Part shown: piece after piece, positions 10,788 to 24,100 of the stretch
How positions within the stretch are numbered: the stretch's first letter is position 1
How the letters are laid out: the number at the start of each line of letters is the position of its first letter
Assembly (NCBI GenBank): GCA_026008535.1
Contig: BRKX01000015.1
Span: forward strand, 26,123,501 to 26,187,500
Direction of reading: 5' to 3'
DNA from: Perilla frutescens
Lineage: Eukaryota; Streptophyta; Magnoliopsida; Lamiales; Lamiaceae
Length of the DNA: 64,000 nt
Made by a program: the position numbers and the translations under genes
The notes under the pieces: generated by a model
Databases searched by the model: none
The model's input: the letters and a program-made list of their open reading frames with translations, nothing else
Told to the model about the DNA's origin: nothing

Positions 10788-12364
10788 GGAGCACACTCCT
10801 GTGAGACGGTCTAACGCATCCTCTTACGTTAGACGGATATTATTTGACCCAACAAAGTGGTCCCCCTCCTATTTTCTTTTTGATTTTTTTAATGGTCCCC
10901 CCTACTATTTTTTCTTTGATATTCAATTTTTAATTTTTTTTTCCTTTTTTTCTTTGGCATCTGCGGCTCTCTCTCTTTGTTCCCCTTTTTGTTTTTTTTT
11001 TTTTGTTTTTAATAGCACGTTCTGTTTTTTTTTTCTTTTTTCTTTAGCATAAAGTGCTTCTCCTTATCTTTTTTTTTATCTTTTTTTTCCCTTCTTCTTT
11101 AGCACGTTTGTGTTTTCCTTCTTTTTTTTTCCTTTCTTTCTTTAGTACAAACATTATATTTTTACTAAAATGAAAATTTAGAAGAAAAATTATATTTTCA
11201 TTAAAATAAAAATTACTGATGATTAAGCATTAATTATTGAATTAATAACAGAGAAGTATGATTAATTATGAAGTAAGTATCACTATTAATAAAAAATGAA
11301 GCATCACTAATATAATGAGTAGTTACTACTCACTATCATGTTCAATTTTTAAATTGTAACATTTTCTTTTATGTAGCTAATGATTCAATTTTTGAATTGC
11401 AATATGTTTGAACTGATACTTTTTTTTTATAATTAGTGATGCTTTCTTCTGCAATTGGTGATCTTTTTTTCTAATTAGTGATAGTACATTCTTCTGAAAT
11501 TAGTGATACTTTCTTCTGAAATTAACGATACTTTTCTTTCTAATTAGTGACACTTTCTTCTGCCATTAGTGATATTTTTCTTCTAATTAGTGATACTTTC
11601 TTCTGCAATTAGTGATACTTTTCTTTCTAATTAGTGATATTTTCTTCTGCAATTAGTGATACTTTTCTTCAATTAGTGATACTTTCTTTGCAATTAGTGA
11701 TATTTTTCTTCAATTAGTGATACATTCTTCTGCAATTAATGATATTTTTTTCCATAGTAATGAGACTCCACTTCACCCCATAAATAATGATACTCATGTG
11801 TGAGTTAATAATACTTCGCCTCATAAGTAATGATACTTTAGTTAATGATATACTCCACTCATAGTTAATGATATTTTACCTTATAATTAATGATACTTTT
11901 TTTTGGCTCAATAATTAGTCAACCGTCAGGAAAAAATATATATATATTATTAAAAATAAATGTATACTCTGAGAAGACTATATTATAATTATTTAAAAAA
12001 AAAGAAAAAAAATAGGAAAAAGAAACGAAAGCAAAAAAAAGAAAAGAAAAAGAAACGAAAGCAAAAAAAACAAAAACAAAAAAAAAAGAACCGAATTCGT
12101 AAGCCAAAAAAAAAAAAAAATGAAAAATGGGCAAAAAAGCCCAACAGCCGCCCAGCGCCGATAGCAACAATTTTTTTTTAAAAGAAAAGTTGTCAGGTGC
12201 GTGCGTTTCACGCGCTGCGCGTGGGGGCGCGTGCGCGTGTATCGCACGCGCCTGGCGTGGAAATGGGCGGGTGAGCAGGTTTTAGGACGGATTTTGGACG
12301 TATTTGAGTATTATTTGACCCGTCTAACGTAAGAAATCTGTTAGACAGTCTGATACAAGTTTTT
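10788..12364. mobile_element. Mutator-type non-autonomous element, about 1.6 kb
   Basis: Flanked by identical GTTAAGGAATAT (10776-10787 and 12365-12376), which contains the 9-bp TSD typical of Mutator elements. The ends are imperfect inverted repeats of about 45 bp sharing TCTTACGTTAGACGG and a GAGACGGTCTAAC-like outer part. There is no transposase. The inside is T-rich on the left, A-rich on the right and has an array of ATTAGTGATACTTT repeats in the middle. GC-rich DNA (GCGCGTGGGGGCGCG, about 12216) sits next to the right terminus. Confidence 0.75.
11430..11930. repeat. Degenerate tandem array of AATTAGTGATACTTTCTTCTG units
   Basis: More than a dozen units of 20-25 bp built around ATTAGTGATA followed by a CT-rich tract. 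To the right the units decay to TTAATGATA. The array lies wholly inside the Mutator-type element. Confidence 0.75.
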
Positions 12365-12682
12365 GTTAAGGAATATTCGTGCAGATTTTATTTCACGTTT
12401 TTTTATTGAAGCACAAAATATTATTTAGATTGGAAAAATGAAGCATGTGTGTAATATATATAGCCATTGGAGTAAATATCGAAAGTTGAAGTTTTTAACT
12501 ATATCAATATAATATATTTTTTCCCGTTTTAAACGAGACTTGACCGAGTTTGTTAAAAAAAAATTATGAGATGTATAAAAGTTTAAAAATATTCTTGTCG
12601 GTGTTCAATGAAGTTTTTTTGTGAAAGCTCTTGAGATAGAATATAAAATATATCTATATCAGTATAAGATCTTTAAAAAATT

Positions 12683-12853
12683 GGGGCAGACTTGGGTGAG
12701 ACCGTCTCATATATGAGACGGGTCAATAATCACATGCGGGGATCATTATTTCATGTGAGTATCATTAAATATCATTAACTCACATGTATCATTATTTATG
12801 GGTGAAGTATCATTAAATCACATGTATGAGACCGTCTGATGTAAGTTTTTGTC
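12683..12853. mobile_element. Short Mutator-type MITE (171 bp), same terminus family
   Basis: Flanked by the 9-bp duplication TAAAAAATT (12674-12682 and 12854-12862). The outer ends carry GAGACCGTCTCAT and ATGAGACCGTCTGATG, the same family as 10788-12364. The middle is a GTATCATTA-rich repeat also seen in the larger copy. Confidence 0.8.
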
Positions 12854-12862
12854 TAAAAAATT

Positions 12863-13639
12863 AGGAGTTTTCAACTCTATTTTAAATTTACTAACAAAAT
12901 CATCATGACAAATATTTAAAACTAACTGATACTAAAACGATTTCAGGAATTAAAAATAAACCTCCGCTACTAAAGGGCGAAAATAATTTAAAATTTAAGA
13001 ACATATCCACTGTCTTTCAAGTCGAAATACTTCCAAAAAAAAACTCTAATAAAAAAATAGGAATTTGTTGAGAGATGGTTTTTCTGAATAATCGTAAATT
13101 TCTTTTCAACAATGCATTTCGCTAGCATCGCATTTTATCAAGAGAGAAAGCAGAGCTTGAAACTTGGCATCTCAAACAACAGAAATATCAAAGTTAGTAA
13201 ACCACACTTAATATATGAAGATTTAATTCCAGCATACTCCACAGCTAAATTAAATTGGTATTAAGAGGAAATATATGTCCAATGACACCTACCAAATCTA
13301 TAGTAAGTCATGAAATAAAGAACAAGAATAGAAAAATTGTTTGGGTGAAGAGTTAATAATAGAAACTCCAAAAACATCTGTATTTACTAATATCTCAAAT
13401 GCTTCAATAACATGGCAAGCAATTGAAAGATGGAGTGATTAAGCTTTGATGAGTTTCTGAGTACACAATCATCAGTGCTACCAATTTCATTATCATTATG
13501 TTCTAATATAGTTTATTAGCTCTGTAAGTTGCAGAGCTACCTTCTTTCTTGTGCAGGTATCGCCTCCAAATTCGCACCTGTACGAGATAAATAATAGCAA
13601 GCGGCATATCTCGCATTAAGATTATGGCAGTCCGAGGAA
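12863..13639. other. Intergenic and 3' flank of ABCG7
   Basis: AT-rich. The part next to 13640 is presumably the ABCG7 3' UTR on the minus strand. No separate gene seen. Confidence 0.5.
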
Positions 13640-15914
13640 TCACAAACCTTGTAGGCCAAATAGATTAAGTGGTTCAGAGGGAGGAGATTGAAGTGGCTGG
13701 TCGGGTTTACCTTGGTCGGGAAGGGAAGATTCAGGTGGCTGATATGGTTCCTCAGTCTCACTTTCAAGAGGCTCGAGCTTTAGTGGTGTTTGAATTTGAT
13801 CGCGAGGTGGTGGCTCAAGTTGTTGGTACTTGGGTTTGTTTTTCTCCAGCAGAAGGTAAGTGGTGGAATACCAAAATAGTAGTATTCTACTTTGAGCAAC
13901 CACTGTATCTCTGATCCTACTGCCTCCAAAAGAAAGTCGGTCAAGTGCCTGCAGAGGGAAGAAAATGGGAAAAATCCAGATTGATTGAACTAGTAATGAT
14001 GGAGAGACAAGATATGATCGACTACATCCTATGCCAGAGAGCTAGGCAGTTCAGCATGAGAGCAAGAGAAGGCCAAGCACGAAAGATGACACATGAAAGC
14101 ATATTGAGCTCGGCATCAAGTCATGGAAGGCACATGACAAGATTGTTCTCAAGCATTTTTCTCACCAAAATAAGGCAAGAATTCAAGCGTTAAATAGGAT
14201 ACTTTACTCACTTGTTCGCCAGTCTGAATGTCAAACGAGTTCTGATGGTCGAACTGAAGGCCACTAAATTCATTGATGCAAAGCCCTTGAAATGCCCTAG
14301 AAACAAGAAGGATAAAATAATTATGCTTAAATAGTAGTACTATCCAGGAAGGAAAGAGCTAACTTCAACTAAATACAATAAAGTAGGGCATAAATTATGA
14401 ATGGAACTACCATCTGATGAGAGAAACACGAGGAATCCAGCGGAAGATGATTGGTGTGTTCTCCGCATTGACATAGTAGCCTCCAAATACAATGAAAACT
14501 GTCATGAGAGATGGTCCTAAAGCCAGAGCTGCTTCAGTGGTTGGAACCATAGCACCAACAGTTAGGCCCATTGCAGATGCAGCAAAGGATTCAGTGGTTA
14601 CTATTCCACAGAACTTCCCAAATCTAGAGAACAAAATTTCTTAGTCTCTTTAAACAATGGATTGCCTAACCAAAGTTTACCACTCCAAGCCAAGACATGA
14701 TGTAAAATTGCGTTGTCACGTAAAATTTCCCTCTTCTAAATGCATGTGGTAGTGCAGAAAAAGGAGATCGGTTAAATGAGAAGTCAAGTTGATTGAAGAC
14801 AGATAAGTCAGTTAAAGGAAAAGCCAAGTTGAAGGTAGATAAATTCCATGTAACCACTAAACATACAAGGATTGCACATAAAACAATTTGACAAAGCTTA
14901 AATTCTGAAATATTTGTAAGTCAGAACCTTGCAGGAATAAAAGTTATATGAACTTAACCTGTGGTGCGTAATAATGAAGAAATAAAAACAACTATATTTT
15001 TATTATGCTTTCTAAAGGATAAAAAAAGACAAAAAGGTGGTAAAGTTCCTTTATACCTACCATTTATACAATATCCAATGATGGCATATAATATCTACGG
15101 TTGTGTCATGTTGGATATTATTCTAGTTCTAGTAATAAGGATTTAAGATGGACCTATTTAAATCTTTAATAAACATAGACCATTATACTGAAGATGAATT
15201 ACTACCGTACTGAGTAGTACCCTAGTGTTATCAATACCAATAACTCACCTTGACATTGTTGTATGAAGACGGGTCATGGGGTACAAAATGGTACCGAAGA
15301 GCAATGGGAATGCTGCTCCAATAGGGATCTCGGCTAATAATTTTGAGAGTAAATATGGCCCCAATGAATAGGACCCTTTCGCTCTTTCTCTATCAACAAT
15401 TGCACGTTCCTTAGGAAAGACTCCTACTGTCTTTGTTAGTGCAGCCATTGCAGTGTTTATAGCAGCAACCTGAACAAGAACACCCAAGAAGTAAAGGCAT
15501 GACGTGAGAGACCTAATACAGGAAACTTAGATCGTTTATCTTAAGTTTTGTTGAATAGTCATTTAATATGGCTAAACACCTGACGTACAAATTCACTTGA
15601 AGTAATTGAATCCTGATTGATTGTCAAATGAATATTCCAGGACTTGGAATGGCATCCTACTACTGGTATTAGAAAATGTCAAGTGAATATTTATGTTGTG
15701 CTAGAATAAATAAGCACATTGGAAAACGCACAAGACATGTAAAAGCATAATAAACGATGAATGACTAATGTTAAAACTGTAGCAATCTATTATAAAGAAT
15801 CTAAATAACAAACTCCCTTTTAAAATAATCAAACTGGTGAATACAAGGGTTCAAATAACAAGACCTGGAGAAGACAAAATATTGAATAAAACTTATTTGA
15901 GCCAGATCACTATT

Positions 15915-15951
<37 letters not shown>

Positions 15952-18900
15952 TTCATCCGATTTGCCTGCAATATATCTATAACACAGCATTTTCTGTAAA
16001 GAAGTCAAAGCATTAACATACCTGAAGCAATCCCATTCTATCTTGTATTGATGTCTGTGACCTTCCCATCCTCCAGAAGACAGAACCAAATATAAGAGCG
16101 GATGCTATTGACATCCTTGATCTAACTTTGTTTGTGGGGCCATCACGAGAAGCCTTTTTGTCAAATGATAGCCACAGGAATTGGCCAAACAGACAAGAGA
16201 CAGAAAAACATCTTCAAGTAAATTATGGGCTGAGAAATGCTATAATTGATACTGCGAATAAGAACTAGAACTAAAAAAATATTTATCTCTCATGATATCT
16301 GAATTTTGGTAGTGACCTGAGTCCACAGGACTAGAATGAGCCTAAAATGCACAGATAATGATCAAATCAACAAATACTCACCACCTTGAAGAAACAAGAT
16401 TGTCTTATAGATGATGGAAAGAACCACACTGTAGAGTCACTAGAAAATAGAGATAACATGGAATAAACATACAAAGTTTACTGGTCTGCAGAATCCTGAT
16501 TGTTGGTACTTCTGAAGAAATTCAACTAATATAATATTCACTAAGAAGACTATAAACATTGCGAAAACATGAAAATTAATTTCTAAATATCTTATTGTGG
16601 AACTGATTTATCTTGTTCATGTTATTCCACCTTGCAAAAATATGCTGCAAGTCAGCTTCTGGTTTGCCACCATGGCAACTCATTGGCACAAAATAAGGCA
16701 TACAACTCTTCCTATGAAAGGATATATAAATTTTTACTGATAGAATGACAATCACATTTACCTGCATCCATGCACGTCTGAGGAGCAACGAGAATTGCCT
16801 CCACCAACCACCTTTACTTTTTGTAATAGTTTTCTTCCTCATGTTTGTGGTGTTCTTAAGATCTAGCCCGGTAAGTGAAGTCGCGTATAGAGTTGATGAC
16901 ATCTGCTCAGAAAATGACTCAATGAAACCATCTATTCTTTTCTGAGAAGAATCAACACTCTCAGCGGAACTGTAGTCTACTGAAATGAGATCAGCCAAAA
17001 ACTCAGCAGGATTGACATGGCCAGGGCATACATACCTGCCATTTTTTTACATTGTCAACGAATAACTTCACAAGCAAGGATAGATACTCACTAAATCTAT
17101 AAGAAATTGGCATATTGAACTAGAGGCAATTATCCAGGAGCCAAAGTTGAACAAATCTCATTTTAGCAATTTAAAGCTGCCAAATAAATGATGATGCTTC
17201 CATTCCATTTTAACGGGATAGTTCAAATTTTTCAAGAAATAACTTTGCTGTCAGTATAGTAATACCACAATCTAGTAAAATTCCTTCTCTTTTAATGTGT
17301 TCTATAATGGTGGGATAAAATATTCGTAATCACTGCCATTTCAACTAAATAATGACATAAGTAATGCCTCAACGTCATAATTTGGTCAAGTTTAAATCAT
17401 GTTAGCATGCCCTGTCAACAACGCATCAGAGCAACCACCATTTGTATTAACTTCCGAAAATACAGTTATGAACCCATTTTTATTTATACAGAAACAAGAG
17501 TTAATAATCAGTAGAACATGGTTGTTCCAGTACAGAAGTGAGAAAACTAAAATGATATTGATGTTATCAGATAATAATCCTGCACTTATCGTTTAAAGAG
17601 TTTATGTAATTCTGCAAAATCTTAGGGTCTACATATGATGAGGATTCTCAGTCTAGGACTGATCAAGTGGCCAACAGGAGCTGGCGTGCCTTGTAAAGCT
17701 CGAAACACGCGATAGAGGGGTTGGAGTGGAACTTAGTCCTTATGTCTTCGGACTGACATGAATGAAGCTGTTTTTTCAGATGCTTTTAGCAAAAACTTTC
17801 TCCCCTGATGGCCCGCATACCTCTTAGCAGGGACTACAGATATTCATCTTATATGGCTCATAATACCTTTTTTCTATTATCCCTCTTAGCAGGGACTACA
17901 TTTTATATGTTTACACAAGGGTTCGAGGATATAGCAAAATTAATATTATAGAAACAATATAATGATCACACATTATGAGAAGTAGATGATACGAGTAAAT
18001 ATGCTCATGTGCATAGATGAAAGAAATAATCATGGCATCCTAATATTTAGATTAAAAAAATAAATAAAATTAATACACTCAAAATGCTCTCAGAATGAGA
18101 TGAACCTTTCACTAAAACGGTAGTATCTGAAAGAATAAAATAGATATGATCCATGAAAGTATGAAACAATGATTTTTAGACACCGAACTGGGATATAATA
18201 ATAGTTTGAATCATGTGACTTCATTTTGAGTGAAGAGAATCAGATAACAAACCCAAACTTTGAGAAGTAAGCCAGAACTTCATCACGTGCAGGACCAGCG
18301 TACACAACTGAACCTTCTGTGAGCAACACAATGTCATCAAATTTGGCATACACTGATCCTCTAGGCTGGTGTATAGAACAGATGACTGTATGCCCATCCT
18401 GTGCCAGTTGACGTAGTGTTTCCATCACTTTCTCAGCCTGGAAGGCATCAAGTCCTGAATGCACGATGTTGAGTAATTAACACAGTGGAGGAACGAATAG
18501 GCACAAAGTCCCACGATACTGAAGCCATTTAAATGAGAAATAGAAAATAATCTATCATAGAGGCATGAATGGAGATTTAGGAGGAAACATAAGGGCAGCC
18601 ATGATTAAACAGGTTAGTTTTTGTTATGAGTTATGACTTCTTAATTTCAATAAGTCTTCTGCATCCTTTGGATACTGCTCTGCATTTAATCAATAAATTC
18701 TAGTGGATGAATGAAAAGTGCTACTTAACCAACCAAATTGCTGCATCAACAGAGACAATTTTCAAGGAAGAAACAGCCATGCCTGTTGTAGGTTCATCAG
18801 CAAAAATGACAGATGGACTAGCAATTAGCTCACATGCTAGTGACAATCTTTTCTTTTCCCCACCACTGACCCCACGGACTTTTGCATCCCCAACACGCGA

Positions 18901-20759
18901 ATCAGCACAACTGACCTTTTACGAAATATCACAAAAAAATGCAACGAAGGCGAATGGTCAGCTTTTACTAGCAAGTTGCATCAGAGTTGCATGCCATCAG
19001 CAACTAATGCTGCAAAATGAGTTTGCCTGACGTGTACAAACACATTGTGCTGATTAAAGGCAGAGTCGGTGAATGGTTAATTTGCATAAAATTGGCAGCA
19101 CAATATTTGAAAATCGTTGCATTGAAAACATTTGAGCAAAACTAAATTGCTGCAAAATGCAGATTCAGTAAAAACCAATTATTACAATGTTCAGTGAGTT
19201 CTTGTGTTTAAGTAACTACTAGTTAAAATGTCAAATGAGTTCTCAAATTCAAAAACTAATTTACATAGTTGATATCCAACAAAATCAAAGACATGCTTAC
19301 CAGGCCAAGTTTGAACAAGAGATCATTTACATATTCATCTCTTACTTCCACTGAAGATACATCCTGCAGTTGGAGCTCAGCGGCAAGAGAGAGTGTTTCT
19401 CGGACAGTCAACTGTGAGAAAAAAAGATCCTCCTGCCTTACATAAGCAAATCTGCAACAACACTTACCCCATCAACTAACTAAAAATGTTCTGAGCGGTC
19501 ACAGATAAGGTAGTCTTTAGAAACACGAGCATACTTGTAATTTTTATTTGAGTGTGGTCGTCCATTGACCTCCAAAAGGCCAGATAAATGCAACCTGGGT
19601 GATGCCACTGTTTGACCGGCCAAAACATTGAGTAAGGTAGTCTTCCCAGATCCAGAAGGGCCCATTAATGCAAGTAATCTACCAGGTTTAGCCTCTCCGC
19701 TAACATTTTTAAGCAAAAACCGGACCTAACAATGACTGATGTTTAGTTGACTCAATACATTTTTTCATCAAGTTAGTGTTGCATTTATCAGGGTCACCCA
19801 TAAGGTTAAATTGTACAGCCAGATCCATCAAAGAGATATCCGAAATATAATGATGAAATTTTAAGATGTCATGATATCAAAATAATGTGCACTCTAAACA
19901 CCAGACACTGCTAGGGACTCTTGTGCAAGACCAGATTTTGACCCGTCTTACGGATTTGGATGTGTCAGGCAGTCTCACACAAATTTTTTATCATCTAATT
20001 ATTATCCACACTGATCTTATAACAAAAGCAAGTGTCCCAAGTTTCGTTTCTAAATAAGACGAGCATATGAGAAATTGCTCCTATTTTAGTACATATGCGT
20101 ACCACTGTGGTACAAATTTTCTCAGACACATGGAATTCCTTAGATTGCTAACATCGGAATCAGTATTACTCAATTAAGTCCATTTGTTTCTTCAAAACTG
20201 CAGCAACTTGAAGCACAAGAACTAATTAAATGGTATCCTATGCCGGAAATATATGCCAGTTTTAGGCATTTTCGACCAACATCCTATTTATTCATTTCTA
20301 TATTTCCACAGCATCTTCTGTTCCTTCGCATCATTCATCATATAAACTAACCTTGCAAGATGCTTAATTTAAATCTCACGCGTATTGTATCACAGCAATC
20401 ATCGCAATCCAACTCAATCATGAAGAAAACAGACAAAAAAAAAATCGCAGAGTGTAATGCGCTCTCAGCCTCTCACTCTGCATGTATGTATATTCGTTCA
20501 ATTTATATATGTCTACATGTATATATTTTCCACTTACTGATTTGGAGGATTTGTCGGAAAGAGAACAATTAATGTTGGCCCATTTGATAGTGACCGGCGC
20601 AACTTTTCCTTCCAACGGAACCTGGTCTTTTTCTTCCTCATCATCGGGGGTCAGTAGCTCCGGGCCAGAGCCAGCGAAGAGGCGGAGCAGCAGAGCCGCC
20701 GCGACAGCCGCCAGCAGCTGCCCCACGCCGCCACCTCCTTTCCCGCCAATTATCAGCAT
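13640..20759 (-). CDS. ABCG7: ABC transporter G family member 7 (half-size ABCG/WBC), 11 exons, intact
   Basis: Membrane half-transporter expected to work as a dimer; the substrate is not known from sequence. Exons (minus strand): 20759-20538, 19725-19535, 19451-19301, 18915-18783, 18454-18253, 17035-16762, 16153-16022, 15469-15249, 14623-14411, 14296-14212, 13948-13640. They join in frame to 2133 nt, 710 residues, close to the roughly 725 of the Arabidopsis protein. Motifs: KWANINCSL before the nucleotide-binding domain, Walker A GPSGSGKT (about 96-103), Q-loop YVRQED (141-146), signature VSGGEKKR (204-211), Walker B IFADEP (225-230), H-loop His in CSIHQP (261). The ABC2 membrane domain follows (exons 7-10, with FGTILYP, GAMVPTTEAA, FIVFGGYYVN) and then a Pro/Gln-rich tail. 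All introns are GT-AG except the one after exon 4, which starts GC. The start is the first ATG in the region. No stops or frameshifts. Confidence 0.95.
15919..15946. repeat. (GA)n microsatellite in ABCG7 intron 7
   Basis: About 14 GA units within the intron between exons 7 and 8. Confidence 0.9.
19925..19990. repeat. Mini-MITE remnant in ABCG7 intron 1
   Basis: The segment from TTGTGCAAGACCAG through GACCCGTCTTACGG to GGCAGTCTCACACAAATTTTTT resembles the GAGACGGTCT terminus family seen at 10788 and 12683, as a collapsed hairpin. Confidence 0.45.
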
Positions 20760-21159
20760 CTCTATAGTTTGCGTGTGTGTGTGTGCTGCTATGCTATGCT
20801 ATGAACTATTTTCCCATCTCTGGCTCAACAATCTCTGTTATCTACTCCTCACTCAGAGTCAGAGCGGACTCATACGACACCGTTCCGCCAGAACTATGAA
20901 TATTGGGGGGCGTAGTCAACAGGCGTTTGTTTTGGCCAACGGTTGAAAAAAGGGTCTGCCAGATCAACACGTGTCCTTAATAAAGATAAGATAATGGATC
21001 CAATATTTTCAGAAGTGTGTTAGAAAATGCCTCAATTTTTACTCTTTGAACCGTAAATTGAAAAAAAAAATAAAAAAATTACGCAAACACCGTTTGAATT
21101 AGTTTTCTTATTAAACCAAGAAAAAAAAAAAAAAAAAACAAGAACACAACACCGTTTGC
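20760..21159. other. 5' flank of ABCG7, no other gene seen
   Basis: Includes a short (GT)n run near 20770, which lies in the 5' leader or proximal promoter of ABCG7, and a long A-tract near 21120-21140. The frame on the plus strand here is an antisense shadow of exon 1. Confidence 0.5.
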
Positions 21160-24100
21160 TAGGGATGTGCAAAATTAAACCAACCAACCAAAATATATAT
21201 GTATATATAGGTATTGGTTTAAATGTGAACCTCCTCCTCCTGTAAAAATTAGGGTTGTATACGAGCCGAGTACCATCGGGCTCGAGCTCGGCTCGTTTAG
21301 ATATTCGTGGGCTCGAACTTGACTCGAGCTTTGAACTCAGACTCGAGCTCGGCTCGACAGGGAAAAATCGAGCTCGAGTTCGACTCGGGCTCGACTCGAT
21401 TATTTAAAATTCGAGCCCGAACTAGAACTCGGCTCGACTCGATTATTTAAAATTCAAGCCCGAACTTGAGCTCGACTCGGACTCGAGCTCGAGCTCGTTT
21501 ACATGCACAATTATACTATAAGTCATAAATCATATCATATTTCAATATATTAAGATCATTCTATGTTATTTAAGAGACTACTAATTCTTAATTTGTTTAA
21601 TTATTATTCTTAGTTTAGTTTATTTAATGTTTGTCTTAATTTTTTGTTAATTTTTATTAACTAATATAAACTATATACTATAACACAAACTAAGAATATA
21701 AAATTAACTATATACCATTTGTGCTAATTAACTACTAAAGAAATAAGAATATTTGTAATCTTGAATATTTGATTTCTTAATTTTGATAACAAATTTTTGA
21801 GAAATTATTATGTTTTCAATATCATTGATTTCATTTAATATTTCTTATTTAATGAATTGAGAATGATTATTTTGTCAATATTAGTCTTAATTTTTGTTAA
21901 TTTTCTGTTTCCCTTTTTATTGCTATGTACATTTTAACTAATATCAACTATATACTATAATAGACATTAGTTTATATAACTAAGAGTTTAAGACTAACTA
22001 TATAACATTGATGCTAAGAATATTGTTACCATTGAACATTTGATTAGTTTTAATTTGTGTTCATTTCATTTTTTCTTTATTACTTTGTTACTTTTGATAA
22101 TATTAATTTAATATCATTGATTTAATTTCATGTATTAATATTTAATGATGAGTATCATTTGTCAAGTTGTCAATATTAATCTTAATTTTTTAATTTCATT
22201 TTTTCCTTTACTACTTTACACAAATTATAAATTTATAATTTATAACATATAACTTATATTCTTATAAGTTATAACTAATAATCTAAGATGGACTATAATC
22301 TAATTTTTTTTCCACATATTATATATATTCTTATAAGTCAATGAATATATACTAGAATACTAATCAATAGAAGATAGTATATATAACTAAGAGTTTAAGA
22401 TTAACTATATAACATTAATGCTATGAATATTATTACTCTTGAACATTTGATTAGTTATAATTTTTGTTAATTTTCCTTTTTCCTTTATTATTTTGTTATT
22501 TTCGATAATATTAGTTTAATATTATTCATAATTTCTCTTATTACTTAGTATTTATTATTGAGCGTTCAATTTCTTAAATTAAATATAATATCATTTCACA
22601 TTTCATATAATTATTATTATTTATTACACTGATACATTGTAAAATTGTAGATGAGATAACTATATTGTATATAAATATATAATATGTCTATATATACAAT
22701 TCATTAGTTTGTCTGTTTGTTTATATAATTGTTACTCTTGATCATTAATTTCTTAACTTTAATAATATTAGTTCAATAGTTAAAACCATTAATTTCATTT
22801 TATTTTGAATGAGAAGTATTAATTTGACAAAAGTTACTATACAAATAAATAATATTTTAAAAATTACAAAAATAGTAAGTGTCTCAAGTTCTAAATCGAA
22901 TTACTCGCAAGCCTGGCTTGAGCTCAACTCATTTAAGTACTCGCGAGTCAGGCTCGTGAGATAGCTCGCGAGCCCGGCTCAAGCTCGGCTCGTTTAAATA
23001 CTCACGAGCCAGACTCGTGATACAACTTGGGAGCCAGGCTCGAGCTCGGCTCGTTTAACTACTCGCGAGTCGGCTCGCGAGACACTTCATGAGATGGCTC
23101 GTTAAAAAGCTCGAGAACCTCACGAGCCGAGTTAACTCGCGAGCTCGACTCAAGAAAATGGCGAGCTCATTTAGCAGACTAGAGCGAGCTTTTTTCGAGC
23201 CAGTCTCGAGCGAGCTTTTTTCTAGCCAATACCCGAATATCTCGTGAGTAGTTTGGCTCATTTCCAGCCCTAGTAAAAACTAGAAACCAATCCAAGACAT
23301 TAATTTATTTATTTTCAAGGGTCAAGATTGATCTCAAATTGGTAGGGTATAAAATGCAATTAATTAAAAATTAGTTCAATTTTATATGGAATATCTTCAA
23401 ATCCCACATTTTATGGCATTTCCTATTTTGATACAATATCTTTAGTTATTACTTTTTTAAAAAAAAAAAACTGGCGTGAGAGATCGAGTACGGTGCAATA
23501 TATTTTTCATTATTTTCTCCATTCGTACATCCATAAAAAAATGTGATCAATATATTTTTGTTACGGAGAATTAATTATTCTTCATGCCAAGGAAGATTCA
23601 ACTAATAATTAAAAATTAATAAGCTGTTTTTGTTTGCAGTAATGATCAATAAATTTTTTGTTTTCATTTTAAGTTTTATGTTGTTTGATTTTGGTTCGTG
23701 TAGTTGTATATTTAAAGTCATTTTCTTTTTAAAAATGCTACATATATTTAAAGATATTTATTTATTTAGAGTTTAATTACTAAAACGAATAAATTAGTTT
23801 GATAATACGATGTCGAAAATTTCTCAATTTTTTAAATTATAATTAAATTGCTAATATCTTAACAAAATATTGCTATTAAGCCATACAAGACATGCTAATG
23901 CGAAAAACCCAATAATTACATTATAAATATAAAATAAATCTATGTCAATATACTAGTAACAAAGTGTCAATATGTCATGCATCATATATATTCAAATATA
24001 TTTTACACAATAGAGACATTATAAAGTTCAACTAGTTAGGTACCAACACCAAAATCAATAAATTAATAAATTTAATAAATTATCTTTACGCTTTGTAGAA

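Noticed and set aside
12000..12180. Lys-rich and Phe-rich ORFs on opposite strands
   Set aside because: Produced by long A-tracts inside the Mutator-type MITE.
20482..20946. 154-residue plus-strand ORF with Ser-rich and Pro-rich segments
   Set aside because: It is antisense to ABCG7 exon 1, whose frame has family-level support.
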